Shown here: piece after piece, positions 52,626 through 61,810 of the stretch
Position numbering within the stretch: the stretch's first letter is position 1
How the letters are laid out: each line of letters starts with the position of its first letter
From: Heliomarina baculiformis
GTDB lineage: Bacteria; Pseudomonadota; Alphaproteobacteria; Rhodobacterales; Rhodobacteraceae
Direction: 5' to 3'
Assembly (NCBI RefSeq): GCF_019966545.1
Contig: NZ_JAIMIC010000001.1
Span: 1 to 64,000 of the forward strand
DNA: 64,000 nt
Position numbers and translations under genes: made by a program
The notes under the pieces: generated by a model
Told to the model about the DNA's origin: nothing
Seen by the model: the letters and a program-made list of their open reading frames with translations, nothing else
The model's database searches: none

Positions 52626-53372
52626 TCAATCGCCGCGCTCTTTCCAGCGCACCATCTGCCGCATGATCCCGTGCAGCATGCGCACATCCACCTGCGTCAG
52701 CGGCATCCGCGACCAGAGATTGCGCAGGTTCATCTTCATCGAGGCGGCCTTGTGTTCGGGAAAGAAGAACCCCGCCTGCTCGAGACGTTCCTCAAAATGA
52801 TCGCCCAGCGCCGCGATTTCGTGGCCTTCGGCCCAGTCGGTCTTGCCCAGCGGCGTCGTCTCATGAGTGACCGCGCCGCTCTGGCGCATCCACTCGTAGC
52901 TCATCAAGAGCGTGCATTGCGCAAGGTTAAGCGAGGCAAATTCCGGGTTCACCGGCACCGAGATAATCGCATTGGCGCGCGCGATCTCTTCGTTTTCCAT
53001 ACCCGCACGTTCAGGGCCGAACAGAACGGCGACCTTTTCACCCTCTCCGATCCGGCGCGCCGCCTCCTGCATCGCGCGTTCCGGACTGAACACCGGCTTG
53101 GTCAGCCCGCGCGGCCTTGCGGTGGTCGCCAGCACATAGGTGCAGTCGGCAAGCGCCTCGGGAAAGGAGTCGAATATCTGCGCCTCGTCCAGCAGGCGCC
53201 CTGCCCCGCTTGCCATCACCACGGCCTTTTCGTTCGGCCAGCCGTCACGTGGCGCGACGATCCGCATCCGGTCGAGCCCGAAGTTCCACATCGCCCGGGC
53301 GGCGGCACCGATATTCTCGCCCATCTGCGGGCGCACCAGCACGAATGATGGCTGCGGTTGGTCAGTTGGCAT
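52626..53372 (-). CDS. trmJ: tRNA/rRNA methyltransferase, TrmJ type (SPOUT)
   Basis: A 248-residue SAM-dependent methyltransferase. The SPOUT N-terminal motif VLVRPQMGENIGAAARAMWNFG is present, with VLFGPERAGMENEEI and ASLNLAQCTLLM for the knot. TrmJ methylates the ribose of tRNA at position 32. The C-terminal tail of about 80 residues is usual for TrmJ. It starts at 53372 and is divergent from the ThiE-like gene. Confidence 0.88.
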   Translation of the reverse strand: MPTDQPQPSFVLVRPQMGENIGAAARAMWNFGLDRMRIVAPRDGWPNEKAVVMASGAGRLLDEAQIFDSFPEALADCTYVLATTARPRGLTKPVFSPERAMQEAARRIGEGEKVAVLFGPERAGMENEEIARANAIISVPVNPEFASLNLAQCTLLMSYEWMRQSGAVTHETTPLGKTDWAEGHEIAALGDHFEERLEQAGFFFPEHKAASMKMNLRNLWSRMPLTQVDVRMLHGIMRQMVRWKERGD

Positions 53373-53505
53373 AAAGGGTTCCCGTAAAAGCTGGGCCGTC
53401 CTCTAGTCCCTGCCGTGCATTTGGGCAACCCGTGCAGGCGAAACCGGTTTGCATCACGGTGTGAATTCGCTAGACGAGGTCAATCACGAACCGAGGAATA
53501 CGGCC

Positions 53506-54126
53506 ATGACCGCGCCCGAGCAGCCGCAAATATACCTGATCACCCCACCGACCTTTGAACTGAGCCATTTCCCTGACCAGCTTGCCGAAGTTCTGGACGA
53601 GGTCGAGATCGCCTGCGTCCGCCTTGCACTCGCCAGCCGCGACGAGGATGCACTGGGCCGCGCGGCAGATGCGCTGCGCGAGGTCACCCATGCACGCGAC
53701 GTGGCGCTGGTGATTTCCGATCACGTGGTTCTGGCCGAACGGCATGGTCTTGACGGTGTACACCTGAGCGACGCGGCCCGGTCGGTCCGTTCCGCGCGCA
53801 AGACGCTTGGGCCGGATGCGATTGTCGGCAGTTTCTGCGCCGCCTCGCGCCACGATGGCATGACCGCGGGCGAAGCCGGGGCGGATTACGTCTGTTTCGG
53901 TCCAGTGGGCGAAACGACCCTGAATGATGGCACCCGCGCCGAGGCCGAGCTGTTCCAGTGGTGGTCGGAGATGATCGAAATCCCCGTGGTCGCCGAGGGC
54001 GCGCTGACCGATGAGCTGATGCGCAGCCTTGCGCCCGCCACCGATTTCTTTGGCATTGGAGACGAGATCTGGTCGAGCGACCAGCCCCTTGCCCGGCTGA
54101 ACCAGCTCATATCGGCGATGGGTTAA
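53506..54126 (+). CDS. ThiE-like thiamine phosphate synthase family protein
   Basis: A 206-residue TIM-barrel protein of the thiamine-phosphate synthase family (QIYLITPPTF, DHVVLAERHGLDGVHLSD, GADYVCFGPVGETTLNDG). Key diphosphate-binding residues differ from E. coli ThiE (for example, the typical Gln-rich and R/K positions are not clear), so it may have another role. The start ATG 53506 (MTAPEQPQIYLITPP) is chosen. It is convergent with the HupE gene; their stops overlap. Confidence 0.78.
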   Translation: MTAPEQPQIYLITPPTFELSHFPDQLAEVLDEVEIACVRLALASRDEDALGRAADALREVTHARDVALVISDHVVLAERHGLDGVHLSDAARSVRSARKTLGPDAIVGSFCAASRHDGMTAGEAGADYVCFGPVGETTLNDGTRAEAELFQWWSEMIEIPVVAEGALTDELMRSLAPATDFFGIGDEIWSSDQPLARLNQLISAMG

Positions 54127-55271
54127 AGAAACACCCGTTCGACAAACCAATAGGCGCCGATCACCGCGATCACGCAGGAGGCCGGCACCGCGATCCGCGA
54201 CCGGTACCACGGCTTGTCCCGGAACCAGAAGCCGACCAGCAGAAAGGCAATGGCGATCACCGTCAGTTGCCCGATCTCGACGCCCACGTTGAACCCCAGA
54301 AGCGCGGGCACGAACTGCGCCTGCGGAAGACCGAATTCCGCCAGCACGCTGGCAAAGCCCAGCCCGTGCAACAGCCCGAAGCCGAACACGATCACGGGCC
54401 GCCAGCGGTGCAGCTTGCTAGTCAGGACGTTCTCGACCGCCACATAGGTGATCGAGGCCGCGATCAACGGCTCGACAATCGATCCCGGCACAGACACAAG
54501 ACCCAGCGCGCCCAGCGCCAGCGTGACCGTATGGGCAAGGGTAAAGGCGCTGATCTGCCAGAGCAGCGGCCCCAGCCGGGTCGACAGAAAGAACAGGCCC
54601 AGCACGAAGAGAATATGATCCAGCCCCTTGGGCAAGATGTGATCGAAGCCCACCGGGACGTAGGCGGTGAAAGCTTCAAGCGGTCCACCGGCAAATCCGC
54701 CCGCCACGGCAATGGCCTCGCTATAGCCACCGCCCTCGATGAAACCGGTATAGGGATCTTCGACGCCCTGCTGGCGCAACCCCAGATCACCCGAGCCCAC
54801 CGGCCAGCCGACGATGATGGTCTGGGTCCCCTCGGGCAGGTCCCCCGTCACCGTCAGGATCGAGCTGCGCGCGTATTGCGGGTCCGCCACCTCGGGGATG
54901 TCGAACCCATCGGCTGACAGGATGACCGGTTCATCCCCGTCGGCCAGCACGGTGAGGGATGCAAGCCAGGCCTCGACCCAGGTCTGCGCCTCGGCCTCAA
55001 GCTCTTTTGGCGGCAACCGGCGCAGGGTCTCGAAACGCTCGGCCTCGCTGGCGTTATTGGTATCCTGGACCTCGTCCAGATCGATCCCGGCCAGAAACGC
55101 CTCGAGGTTCATGCGCAACTCAAGCGTAAGCACCCCCTCCTCGACGGTCAGATCACCGATGGTCGGCGTCACCTCATGCGCGGCCCCGCCCGAGGGCAGC
55201 ATGAACCACAGGCTTGACAGGATCATCGCAAAGGTCAGTTTGATCCGGGTGAGCAGCAGAGGTATTTCCAT
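54123..55271 (-). CDS. HupE/UreJ-like membrane protein
   Basis: A 382-residue protein. A signal-like N terminus leads to a periplasmic domain (about 35-200), then the HupE/UreJ membrane part with six segments containing PKGLDHILFVLGLFFLS, which is the conserved HxxxxxxG-type region, and FGLLHGLGFASVLAEFGLP. Related proteins transport nickel or cobalt in hydrogenase and urease gene clusters; here no such cluster is near. The start is taken at 55271; two in-frame ATGs farther upstream (55283, 55304) are possible. Confidence 0.82.
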   Translation of the reverse strand: MEIPLLLTRIKLTFAMILSSLWFMLPSGGAAHEVTPTIGDLTVEEGVLTLELRMNLEAFLAGIDLDEVQDTNNASEAERFETLRRLPPKELEAEAQTWVEAWLASLTVLADGDEPVILSADGFDIPEVADPQYARSSILTVTGDLPEGTQTIIVGWPVGSGDLGLRQQGVEDPYTGFIEGGGYSEAIAVAGGFAGGPLEAFTAYVPVGFDHILPKGLDHILFVLGLFFLSTRLGPLLWQISAFTLAHTVTLALGALGLVSVPGSIVEPLIAASITYVAVENVLTSKLHRWRPVIVFGFGLLHGLGFASVLAEFGLPQAQFVPALLGFNVGVEIGQLTVIAIAFLLVGFWFRDKPWYRSRIAVPASCVIAVIGAYWFVERVFL

Positions 55272-56067
55272 GTGTCGCGGCATCCTGACTCTGTCGGCAT
55301 TCATATGGCTTGTGTCGAGTTTTCAAACTCTTGCACATGAGTTCTGGATAGAACCAGAGGAATATCAAATCCAGCCCCGCGCGCCCCTATCCGCCGATTT
55401 ACGGAACGGTCAGGAATTCGAAGGCATCAATCTTCCCTATTTCAACCGGAACACCGAACGGTTCGAGATGATCCGCGAGGGTCACAGCGAACCTGTCACC
55501 TCGCGCATGGGCAACATCCCCGCGCTTGAGACCACTGCCGGTGAACCGGGCTTGCTTGTCCTTCTGCACGAAACCGCCCCCGCCACCCTGACTTATGACG
55601 ACTGGGACACATTCGCACGCTTCATCGCGCATAAGGACTTTGGCGACATCGAATCCCGTCATACGGCGCGTGGTCTGCCCCGCGTAGGGTTCCGCGAGAT
55701 CTACCGCCGTTTTGCCAAGGCGCTGGTGGCCGTGGGTGACGCGAGCGGGTCAGATAGCGCGAGCGGAATGGAAACGGAATTCATCGCCCTCACCAACCCC
55801 TATACCAGTACCGATGACACGATCACTGTCCAGCTGCTCTATCAGGATGCGCCCCGCCGGGATGCGCAGGTCGAGGTGTTTGCCAAGGCCCCCGATGACA
55901 CCGTCACGACTACCTATCTGCGGACCGATGAGAACGGCGAGGTCACCGTGCCGCTGACCCCGGGTCATCGCTATCTGCTGGACGCCGTGGTGCTGCGAGA
56001 AGCGCCGCAGGGATCGGAAGCGGTGTGGGAATCGCTCTGGGCTGCGTTAACCTTTGCGCGTCCCTGA
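55270..56067 (+). CDS. DUF4198 periplasmic protein
   Basis: A 265-residue protein starting MCRGILTLSAFIWLVSS with AGAGG upstream; the signal peptide ends near LAHEF. The mature N terminus HEFWIEPEEYQI is the DUF4198 signature, and a carboxypeptidase-like/Ig-type beta fold follows. Members associate with nickel/cobalt uptake systems (NikK-like). The divergent HupE-like gene fits this. The two ATGs of the divergent genes overlap on opposite strands. Confidence 0.82.
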   Translation: MCRGILTLSAFIWLVSSFQTLAHEFWIEPEEYQIQPRAPLSADLRNGQEFEGINLPYFNRNTERFEMIREGHSEPVTSRMGNIPALETTAGEPGLLVLLHETAPATLTYDDWDTFARFIAHKDFGDIESRHTARGLPRVGFREIYRRFAKALVAVGDASGSDSASGMETEFIALTNPYTSTDDTITVQLLYQDAPRRDAQVEVFAKAPDDTVTTTYLRTDENGEVTVPLTPGHRYLLDAVVLREAPQGSEAVWESLWAALTFARP

Positions 56068-56115
56068 TACGGCTCTGCCTTGCCAGTGGCCCTGATTATG
56101 GGCAGAAGGCGGATC

Positions 56116-57015
56116 ATGAAACAAACCGCGCCAAGTGACATCCTCTGCATCGGCAGCGTCCTCTGGGACGTGATCGGTCGCGCCGCAAGCCATATGCGGC
56201 AGGGTTCCGACGTGCCGGGCCGGATCACCCGCCTTCCCGGCGGTGTCGCCATGAACATCGCCATGACGCTGGCGCGGTTCGGCCTGCGCCCGGTCCTGCT
56301 CAGCGCCATCGGAAGAGACCCTGAAGGGGACGAGCTGATCGCTGCCTGCCGCAAGCTCGGCATGGAAACGGCGCAAGTCTACCGGTCCGAGGATCTGCCA
56401 ACCGATCGCTATATGGCGGTCGAAGGCGCGAACGGGCTGATCGCGGCCATTGCCGACGCCCATTCCCTTGAAGAAGCCGGAGACAAGATCCTGCGCCCGC
56501 TGACCGGCGGCGCGCTCGGGTCCGAAGCGAACCCATATGAGGGAATCGTCGCGCTCGACGGCAACCTGACCAAGTCCCTGCTGGAAACCATCGCCCAGAG
56601 CCCGGCCTTTGCCCGTGCCGATCTGCGCGTGGCACCCGCCTCTCCCGGCAAGGCGGAACGGCTGCTGCCCTTTCTGTCGTCCGGACGCGCCACGCTTTAC
56701 GTCAACCTCGAAGAGGCCGGCCTCCTCTGTCAGGACGAATTCCCCGATACCGAGGCCGCTGCCGCCGGCCTGCTGTCGCGCGGGGCCAATCGCGTGCTTG
56801 TCACCGATGGCGGACGCGCCGCGACCGAGGCCGATCAGGACCGGATGCTGACCCAGGTGCCGCCGCAGGTGCTGGTGACGCGGGTGACCGGCGCGGGCGA
56901 TACATTCATGGCCGCCCATCTGGCGGCAGAACATGCGGGCGCGGATCGCAAAGCGGCGCTGGAAAGCGCCCTGCGTGCGGCCGCCCGATACGTCTCAGGA
57001 GAAATGCCGCTGTGA
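56116..57015 (+). CDS. psuK: Pseudouridine kinase (PfkB family)
   Basis: A 299-residue sugar/nucleoside kinase. The family N-terminal motif LPGGVAMNIAMTLARFG and the C-terminal catalytic GAGDTFMAAHL with the Asp base are present. Placed directly before psuG, it phosphorylates pseudouridine to the 5'-phosphate. The start MKQTAPSDILCIGS (56116) has AGAAGG at 8 bases. It overlaps psuG by 4 bases (GTGA). Confidence 0.9.
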   Translation: MKQTAPSDILCIGSVLWDVIGRAASHMRQGSDVPGRITRLPGGVAMNIAMTLARFGLRPVLLSAIGRDPEGDELIAACRKLGMETAQVYRSEDLPTDRYMAVEGANGLIAAIADAHSLEEAGDKILRPLTGGALGSEANPYEGIVALDGNLTKSLLETIAQSPAFARADLRVAPASPGKAERLLPFLSSGRATLYVNLEEAGLLCQDEFPDTEAAAAGLLSRGANRVLVTDGGRAATEADQDRMLTQVPPQVLVTRVTGAGDTFMAAHLAAEHAGADRKAALESALRAAARYVSGEMPL

Positions 57016-57926
57016 TCGACATCACCAATTCCGCCGAAGTCCAGAGTGCCCGCGACGCGGGTACGCCCATCGTCGCGCTGGAAAGCACGATCATCACCCA
57101 TGGCATGCCCTATCCGCAGAATATCGAGGTCGCCGCCGAGGTAGAACAGGACATCCGCGACAGCGGCGCGACCCCCGCCACCATTGTCGTGCTCGAAGGC
57201 CGCCTGCATGTCGGCCTGGAGAAGGACCAACTGGCGCGTCTGGGTCAGGCGAAAGACGTGGCCAAGCTCTCGCGCGCGGATATTGCCGCCTGTCTGGCCA
57301 CCGGCGGCACCGGCGCAACCACCGTCGCTGCCACGATGATCGCCGCGCGGCTTGCGGGCATCGAGGTTTTTGCCACCGGCGGCATCGGCGGCGTCCATAC
57401 CGGTGCCGAGCAGAGCTTTGACATCTCCGCCGACCTCCTGGAACTGGCCCAGACCCCCGTGACCGTCGTCGCCGCCGGACCGAAAGCGATCCTAGACATC
57501 CCCAAAACGCTCGAAGTGCTGGAAACGCAGGGCGTGCCGGTGATCTGCTACGGACAGGACAGCCTGCCCGCTTTCTGGTCCGCCAGTTCGCCCCATGCCG
57601 CGCCGCTGCGCATGGATGATCCCGAAACCATCGCGCGCGCGCATTTCCTGCGCGGGCAGATGGACCTTCCGGGTGGCCAGCTTGTCGCCAACCCGATCCT
57701 TGCAGAAGATGAAATTCCAGCAAGCGAACTGGCCCCCGTCATCGCACAGGCGCAGGCAGAGGCCGACGAACAGGGCGTCGCGGGCAAGGCGATCACGCCC
57801 TTCCTGCTACAACGCATCTTCGAGATCACAAAGGGCCGTTCGCTCACCGCCAATATCGCTCTGGTGCGCAACAACGCCCGGCTTGCTGCCCGTATCGCCA
57901 TCGCGCTGAACAAAATTCGGGGCTAG
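57012..57926 (+). CDS. psuG: Pseudouridine-5'-phosphate glycosidase
   Basis: A 304-residue enzyme that cleaves pseudouridine 5'-phosphate to uracil and ribose 5-phosphate. The signature ALESTIITHGMPYPQN and the loops GGTGATTVAATM and GGIGGVHTGAE are present. The start is GTG at 57012, overlapping the psuK stop. Together they form the pseudouridine breakdown pathway that recycles tRNA- and rRNA-derived pseudouridine. Confidence 0.94.
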   Translation: MIDITNSAEVQSARDAGTPIVALESTIITHGMPYPQNIEVAAEVEQDIRDSGATPATIVVLEGRLHVGLEKDQLARLGQAKDVAKLSRADIAACLATGGTGATTVAATMIAARLAGIEVFATGGIGGVHTGAEQSFDISADLLELAQTPVTVVAAGPKAILDIPKTLEVLETQGVPVICYGQDSLPAFWSASSPHAAPLRMDDPETIARAHFLRGQMDLPGGQLVANPILAEDEIPASELAPVIAQAQAEADEQGVAGKAITPFLLQRIFEITKGRSLTANIALVRNNARLAARIAIALNKIRG

Positions 57927-58003
57927 GAGCCTCCGAAAGGGTCCGACCCATTGTCGCGCGGGTCAAGACTTCCTAACTTGCGCGCATATCTGGTGGAATT
58001 ACG

Positions 58004-58675
58004 ATGAACACCCCTTTCGACGACGACTCAAAACGCCGTAGCGGACGGATCGGTACCCTGCGGGCGTCATTCCTGACAGGGCTGGTCATCATTGCCCCCG
58101 TCGGCCTGACCATCTGGCTCATCTGGACCGTTATCGGCTGGATCGACGGTGTCGTTCTGCCGCTCGTGCCGCACGACCTCCGGCCCGAGCAATATATCGG
58201 GATCAACCTGCGCGGCGTCGGGGTGATCATCTTTCTGGTCTTCACCACCTTCATCGGCTTTGTCGGACGCGGGCTGATCGGGCGTTCGCTGATCCGCTGG
58301 GGCGAAAGCATCGTCGATCGCATGCCGGTCGTGCGCTCCGTCTATTCCGGCATCAAGCAGATCTCGGAAACCGTCTTTGCCCAGAGCGAACGCTCCTTCG
58401 AGAAAGCCTGCCTTATCCAGTACCCGCGCAAGGGCATCTGGGCGGTCGGATTCATTTCGACCACCGCCCGCGGCGAAGTGGCGGACCGCGCGGAAACCTC
58501 GGGCGAGCTGATGAGCATTTTCGTCCCTACCACGCCCAACCCGACCTCGGGTTTCCTGCTGTTCTTTCCGAAAGAGGACGTGATCGAGCTGGATATGAGC
58601 ATCGAGGACGCGGCCAAGCTGGTAATCTCTGCCGGTCTCGTCTACCCGAATGGCAACAAAACCAACGGCCATTAG
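58004..58675 (+). CDS. DUF502 membrane protein
   Basis: A 223-residue inner-membrane protein. Two N-terminal membrane segments (FLTGLVIIAPVGLTIWLIWTV and GVIIFLVFTTFIGFVGRGL) precede a conserved cytoplasmic part (IPVVRSVYSGIKQ-like RMPVVRSVYSGIKQISE, and PTTPNPTSGFLLFFPKED). The DUF502 family has no known function. It lies 77 bases after psuG. Confidence 0.88.
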   Translation: MNTPFDDDSKRRSGRIGTLRASFLTGLVIIAPVGLTIWLIWTVIGWIDGVVLPLVPHDLRPEQYIGINLRGVGVIIFLVFTTFIGFVGRGLIGRSLIRWGESIVDRMPVVRSVYSGIKQISETVFAQSERSFEKACLIQYPRKGIWAVGFISTTARGEVADRAETSGELMSIFVPTTPNPTSGFLLFFPKEDVIELDMSIEDAAKLVISAGLVYPNGNKTNGH

Positions 58676-58678
58676 CCC

Positions 58679-59710
58679 CTAGCTGTACATCGCCGCCAAA
58701 TCGATCGTCCCGCGTTCGTTGAGGTCGGACTTGTGATCTGCAAGGAACCGTTCGGTCATCGTGCGGCCCGCATGTTTCAGCTGGCTAATCACCAGCGGGT
58801 TCGGGATCAGCTTTGTCGCGACCGACAGATCATTCATCAGGTCATCATCCGAGATCATGTGCACCAGCACCCGCGACTTGTCGGTGCTGGTCAGCCGCCC
58901 TTCGTCCAGCAGCCGCTGCACGAAAGCGATGGCCCGCAATTCGCGCAGCAGCGACGAATTGAAACTGATCTCGTTGATCCGGTTCTGAATCTGCTGCGGG
59001 GTGATCGGCACCTGATCGCGCTCAAGCGGATTGATGTTCACGATGACGATATCGTCGGGCAGGTTCGACCCGAACAGCGGGAACAGCGCCGGATTGCCTG
59101 TATAGCCGCCATCCCAATAGGCCTCCCGCCGCCCGGTTTTCGGATCGTCGATCTCGACCGCCTGAAACATCGTCGGTAGGCAGGCCGAGGCAAGGATCGC
59201 ATCTGTCGTGATCTCGTCATGGGTAAAGATGCGGATCTTGCCGGTGCGGACGGCCGTCGCGCAGATAAAAAGCTCCGGCCCCTCGTCGGCACAGACATTG
59301 TCGAAATTCAGCGCCTCGACAAGCGGCTGCACCGCATTGCGATAAAACGGACCGTAACTATAGGGCGAGATCGTGCGCGCCACCGCATCCGACCAAGCGT
59401 AAAGCGGCGACAGTTCCAGCGCCTGCGCGAGCGGCCCGACCGTCGCCGCCCTGAACCATTCAGCCATGCCCGGCAGATCGCTTGCCCCGACACCGTTCCA
59501 GATCGCATCGAGACTGGCGCGGGCCCCTTCGCGTCCTCCCGCGAGCATTCCCGCCTTGTAGGCGGCGCCGTTCAGCGCGCCGGCTGAGGTGCCGGAAATA
59601 CCGGAAATCTCGATGTCTTCCTCGTCCAGAAACCGGTCTAGCACGCCCCATGTGAACGCCCCATGCGCACCGCCGCCCTGCAAGGCGAGATTGATCCGTT
59701 TGACAGCCAT
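58679..59710 (-). CDS. Patatin-like phospholipase
   Basis: A 343-residue acyl hydrolase. The oxyanion motif LQGGGAHGAF, the nucleophile in GTSAG and the Asp in DGGYTG (of YWDGGYTGN) make the Ser-Asp dyad. The N-terminal start MAVKRINLALQGGG (59710) is chosen over an ATG 5 codons before. No signal peptide. It is convergent with DUF502. Confidence 0.9.
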   Translation of the reverse strand: MAVKRINLALQGGGAHGAFTWGVLDRFLDEEDIEISGISGTSAGALNGAAYKAGMLAGGREGARASLDAIWNGVGASDLPGMAEWFRAATVGPLAQALELSPLYAWSDAVARTISPYSYGPFYRNAVQPLVEALNFDNVCADEGPELFICATAVRTGKIRIFTHDEITTDAILASACLPTMFQAVEIDDPKTGRREAYWDGGYTGNPALFPLFGSNLPDDIVIVNINPLERDQVPITPQQIQNRINEISFNSSLLRELRAIAFVQRLLDEGRLTSTDKSRVLVHMISDDDLMNDLSVATKLIPNPLVISQLKHAGRTMTERFLADHKSDLNERGTIDLAAMYS

Positions 59711-59866
59711 CGAGAGCCCCTTCACCTATGAAAACGCGGGATAATTATGTCAGGGTGCGACATAGCGCTCCTAACATTCATTATCGCGCATATGTGATTT
59801 TTGATTGAAACTGGTTCTGTTAGACCCAGATCGAGAAAACAGTAATTCGTACCTGTGAGGCCCCGA

Positions 59867-60457
59867 ATGAGCAATCCGACCCGACGCCGATTTATTGCCA
59901 CCGCCACCGCTTCCGCCGCGCTGATCCCGGCCGCGAAAGCATGGGCGGTCGAAATCGAAGATCCCAGTCTTACCCATGACGAAACCCTGGCGCCGGTCCG
60001 CCGCAACATCTCGAGCTTTTCGGCGCAGGACTGGCGCGACCACTTCGACTCGCTTGGCGTGGCCAGCATCGTGGCCGATACGACCTCGCGCGCGCTGCAC
60101 TACTGGGATGCGACCGGCGAAGATTACCGGATTTACCCGACCTCTGTCCCGATGAGCGACGAGCTGACCAAGCGCGGCTATACCAAGATCGTGCGCAAGA
60201 AGGTCGGCCCCGACTGGACGCCGACCCCCAACATGCTCGAGCGTGACCCCGACCTGAAATACATGCCGCCGGGACCCGGCAACCCGCTGGGCACCCATGC
60301 CATGTATCTCGACTGGCCCGCCTACCTGATCCACGGCACCCATGACACCCGCAAGATCGGGCGCAGGTCGTCGAGCGGATGTATCGGGCTGTACAATCAT
60401 TTCATCGCCGAACTCTTTGAAATCACGCCGGTCGGCACGCAGGTTCGCGTCATCTGA
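59867..60457 (+). CDS. L,D-transpeptidase-like protein (YkuD)
   Basis: A 196-residue exported protein. The N terminus has a twin-arginine-like start (TRRRFIATATASAAL) with cleavage near AKAWA. The YkuD domain has HGTHD and the catalytic Cys in SSGCIGLYN. It cross-links peptidoglycan or attaches lipoprotein. ATG at 59867 with GAGG 6 bases before. Confidence 0.88.
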   Translation: MSNPTRRRFIATATASAALIPAAKAWAVEIEDPSLTHDETLAPVRRNISSFSAQDWRDHFDSLGVASIVADTTSRALHYWDATGEDYRIYPTSVPMSDELTKRGYTKIVRKKVGPDWTPTPNMLERDPDLKYMPPGPGNPLGTHAMYLDWPAYLIHGTHDTRKIGRRSSSGCIGLYNHFIAELFEITPVGTQVRVI

Positions 60458-60482
60458 CGCCCTCTCCCGCGCCTGGACATCC

Positions 60483-60526
60483 GGGCGCGGGGATATGCCC
60501 ATCAGGGCGCGGGGATATGCCCATCA
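60483..60526. repeat. 22-bp tandem duplication at the bdhA stop
   Basis: Two exact copies of a 22-bp unit (60483-60504 and 60505-60526), with an 8-base near-match after. The second copy ends in the TCA that is the bdhA stop (TGA on the minus strand), so the duplication has put a second TGA in the 3' region but does not change the protein. Likely replication slippage. Confidence 0.85.
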
Positions 60527-61297
60527 GGACGCGGTCCAGCCGCCATCGGCGCTGATTGTCGTCCCGGTGATCTGATCCGCAGCCGGTGAGCAGAGGAAAA
60601 CCGCGATCCCGGCAATCTGTTCGACCGTCGCGAATTCCTTTGAAGGCTGCTTGGCAAGGATCACCTTTTCCACAGCCTCATCCTCAGAAATCCCGTATTC
60701 CTTGGCCGTGTCCGGAATCTGCTTTTCCACCAGCGGTGTCAGCACATAACCCGGGCAGATCGCGTTAACGGTGATCGATTCCTTCGCGGTTTCGAGTGCC
60801 GCGACCTTGGTCATGCCGACAACTCCGTGCTTGGCCGTCACATAGGCCGATTTGAATGGGCTGGCGCGCAATCCGTGGGCCGAAGCCACGTTAACCACCC
60901 GGCCCCAACCGGCCTTGCGCATCATCGGCAGCGCCGCCGCCATGGTGTGAAAGGTTGAATTCATGTTGATCGCGATGATCGCATCCCATTTATCCACCGG
61001 GAACTCGTCAATCGCGGCGACATGCTGGATACCGGCGTTGTTCACGAGGATATCGCAGGCCCCCGCCTCTTGCACCAGCTTGCGGCATTCGTCCCCCTTG
61101 GACATGTCTGCCTTGATGTAGCGGGCCGTAACGCCCGTTTCCTTGGCGATCTTCTCGGCCAGGGCGTGGTCTTCTTCGTTATCGGTAAATGAGTTCAGGA
61201 CGACATTCGCTCCGGCGCGTGCCAGTTCCCACGCGATTCCCAGACCGATTCCCGAGTTCGACCCGGTGATGACGGCGGTTTTTCCCGACAGTGACAT
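60524..61297 (-). CDS. bdhA: 3-hydroxybutyrate dehydrogenase
   Basis: A 257-residue short-chain dehydrogenase. NAD-binding motif GSNSGIGLGIA, the catalytic Ser in NVASAHG and Tyr-Lys in YVTAKHG are present. It oxidises 3-hydroxybutyrate to acetoacetate in PHB turnover. The length is typical. The ATG at 61297 is close to GGAAACACC upstream. Confidence 0.93.
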   Translation of the reverse strand: MSLSGKTAVITGSNSGIGLGIAWELARAGANVVLNSFTDNEEDHALAEKIAKETGVTARYIKADMSKGDECRKLVQEAGACDILVNNAGIQHVAAIDEFPVDKWDAIIAINMNSTFHTMAAALPMMRKAGWGRVVNVASAHGLRASPFKSAYVTAKHGVVGMTKVAALETAKESITVNAICPGYVLTPLVEKQIPDTAKEYGISEDEAVEKVILAKQPSKEFATVEQIAGIAVFLCSPAADQITGTTISADGGWTAS

Positions 61298-61620
61298 GGT
61301 GTTTCCTTCTCGTCAGATGATCACGGGCAGAGTTGCATGCTGCACATGCGAATTAAACGGCTAAATCCGAATAAGTGGCCGATGATGAATGGCCGGTTCG
61401 ACCTGTCCGGACGATCTGCCGCAGGGGGCGGTGGTTCGGCCATTTTCAGCCGGTCGGCCCAATATATGCTGGTGAAGGCGCGCTGCCTGTGAAAAACGGC
61501 AGCCACGCGACGGTGAGGATTTCCCCCATGATTCCCGTCGCGGGAAAACCCGGATGACGCCAACCCGACGAGCTAGGGACAATGACGCGGATGCCGCAGG
61601 AAACGCAGGGATCAGGGGCA
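61298..61620. other. bdhA upstream region
   Basis: About 320 bases. Holds the bdhA promoter region. No small gene or riboswitch is recognised. A modest hairpin (GCTGCC / GGCAGC) is near 61480-61500. Confidence 0.5.
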
Positions 61621-61697
61621 AAAAAAAAACGCCCGCACGAAGCGGGCGTTAAGTTATTGAGGCAGGTTTCATACAGGCAAGAAACCTATCGAGCAGT
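61621..61697 (-). ncRNA. Candidate small RNA
   Basis: About 77 nt predicted on the minus strand, from a sigma-70-like promoter (61704-61732) to a strong Rho-independent terminator (61628-61650). It has an internal hairpin: AGGTTTC, 10-base loop, GAAACCT (61664-61687 on the plus strand). No open frame is evident. No other gene reads into this terminator from the right, so it needs a local transcript. Function unknown; it is divergent from the peptide-binding protein gene. Confidence 0.6.
61628..61650 (-). terminator. Terminator of the candidate small RNA
   Basis: A 9-bp perfect stem (AACGCCCGC / GCGGGCGTT) with loop ACGAA in plus-strand terms, followed on the minus strand by a run of ten T residues. 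Confidence 0.9.
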
Positions 61698-61703
61698 GCC
61701 CCT

Positions 61704-61732
61704 GTTATAAGCAATTCCGCAGCGGCATCCAA
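61704..61732 (-). promoter_or_regulatory. Sigma-70-like promoter of the candidate small RNA
   Basis: On the minus strand: TTGGAT, 17 bases, TATAAC. Predicted start is an A about 7 bases downstream (61697). Confidence 0.55.
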
Positions 61733-61810
61733 GCTAAAAGTTTGAAAAGACGTGAATCCCACGTTAGCCTTGTTGCCAATAATATAAGGCCAGAGCAGAT
61801 TGTCGCCAAA

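Noticed and set aside
54814-55269. A long N-terminal extension of the DUF4198 protein
   Set aside because: The real start with signal peptide is at 55270; upstream codons are antisense to the HupE gene.
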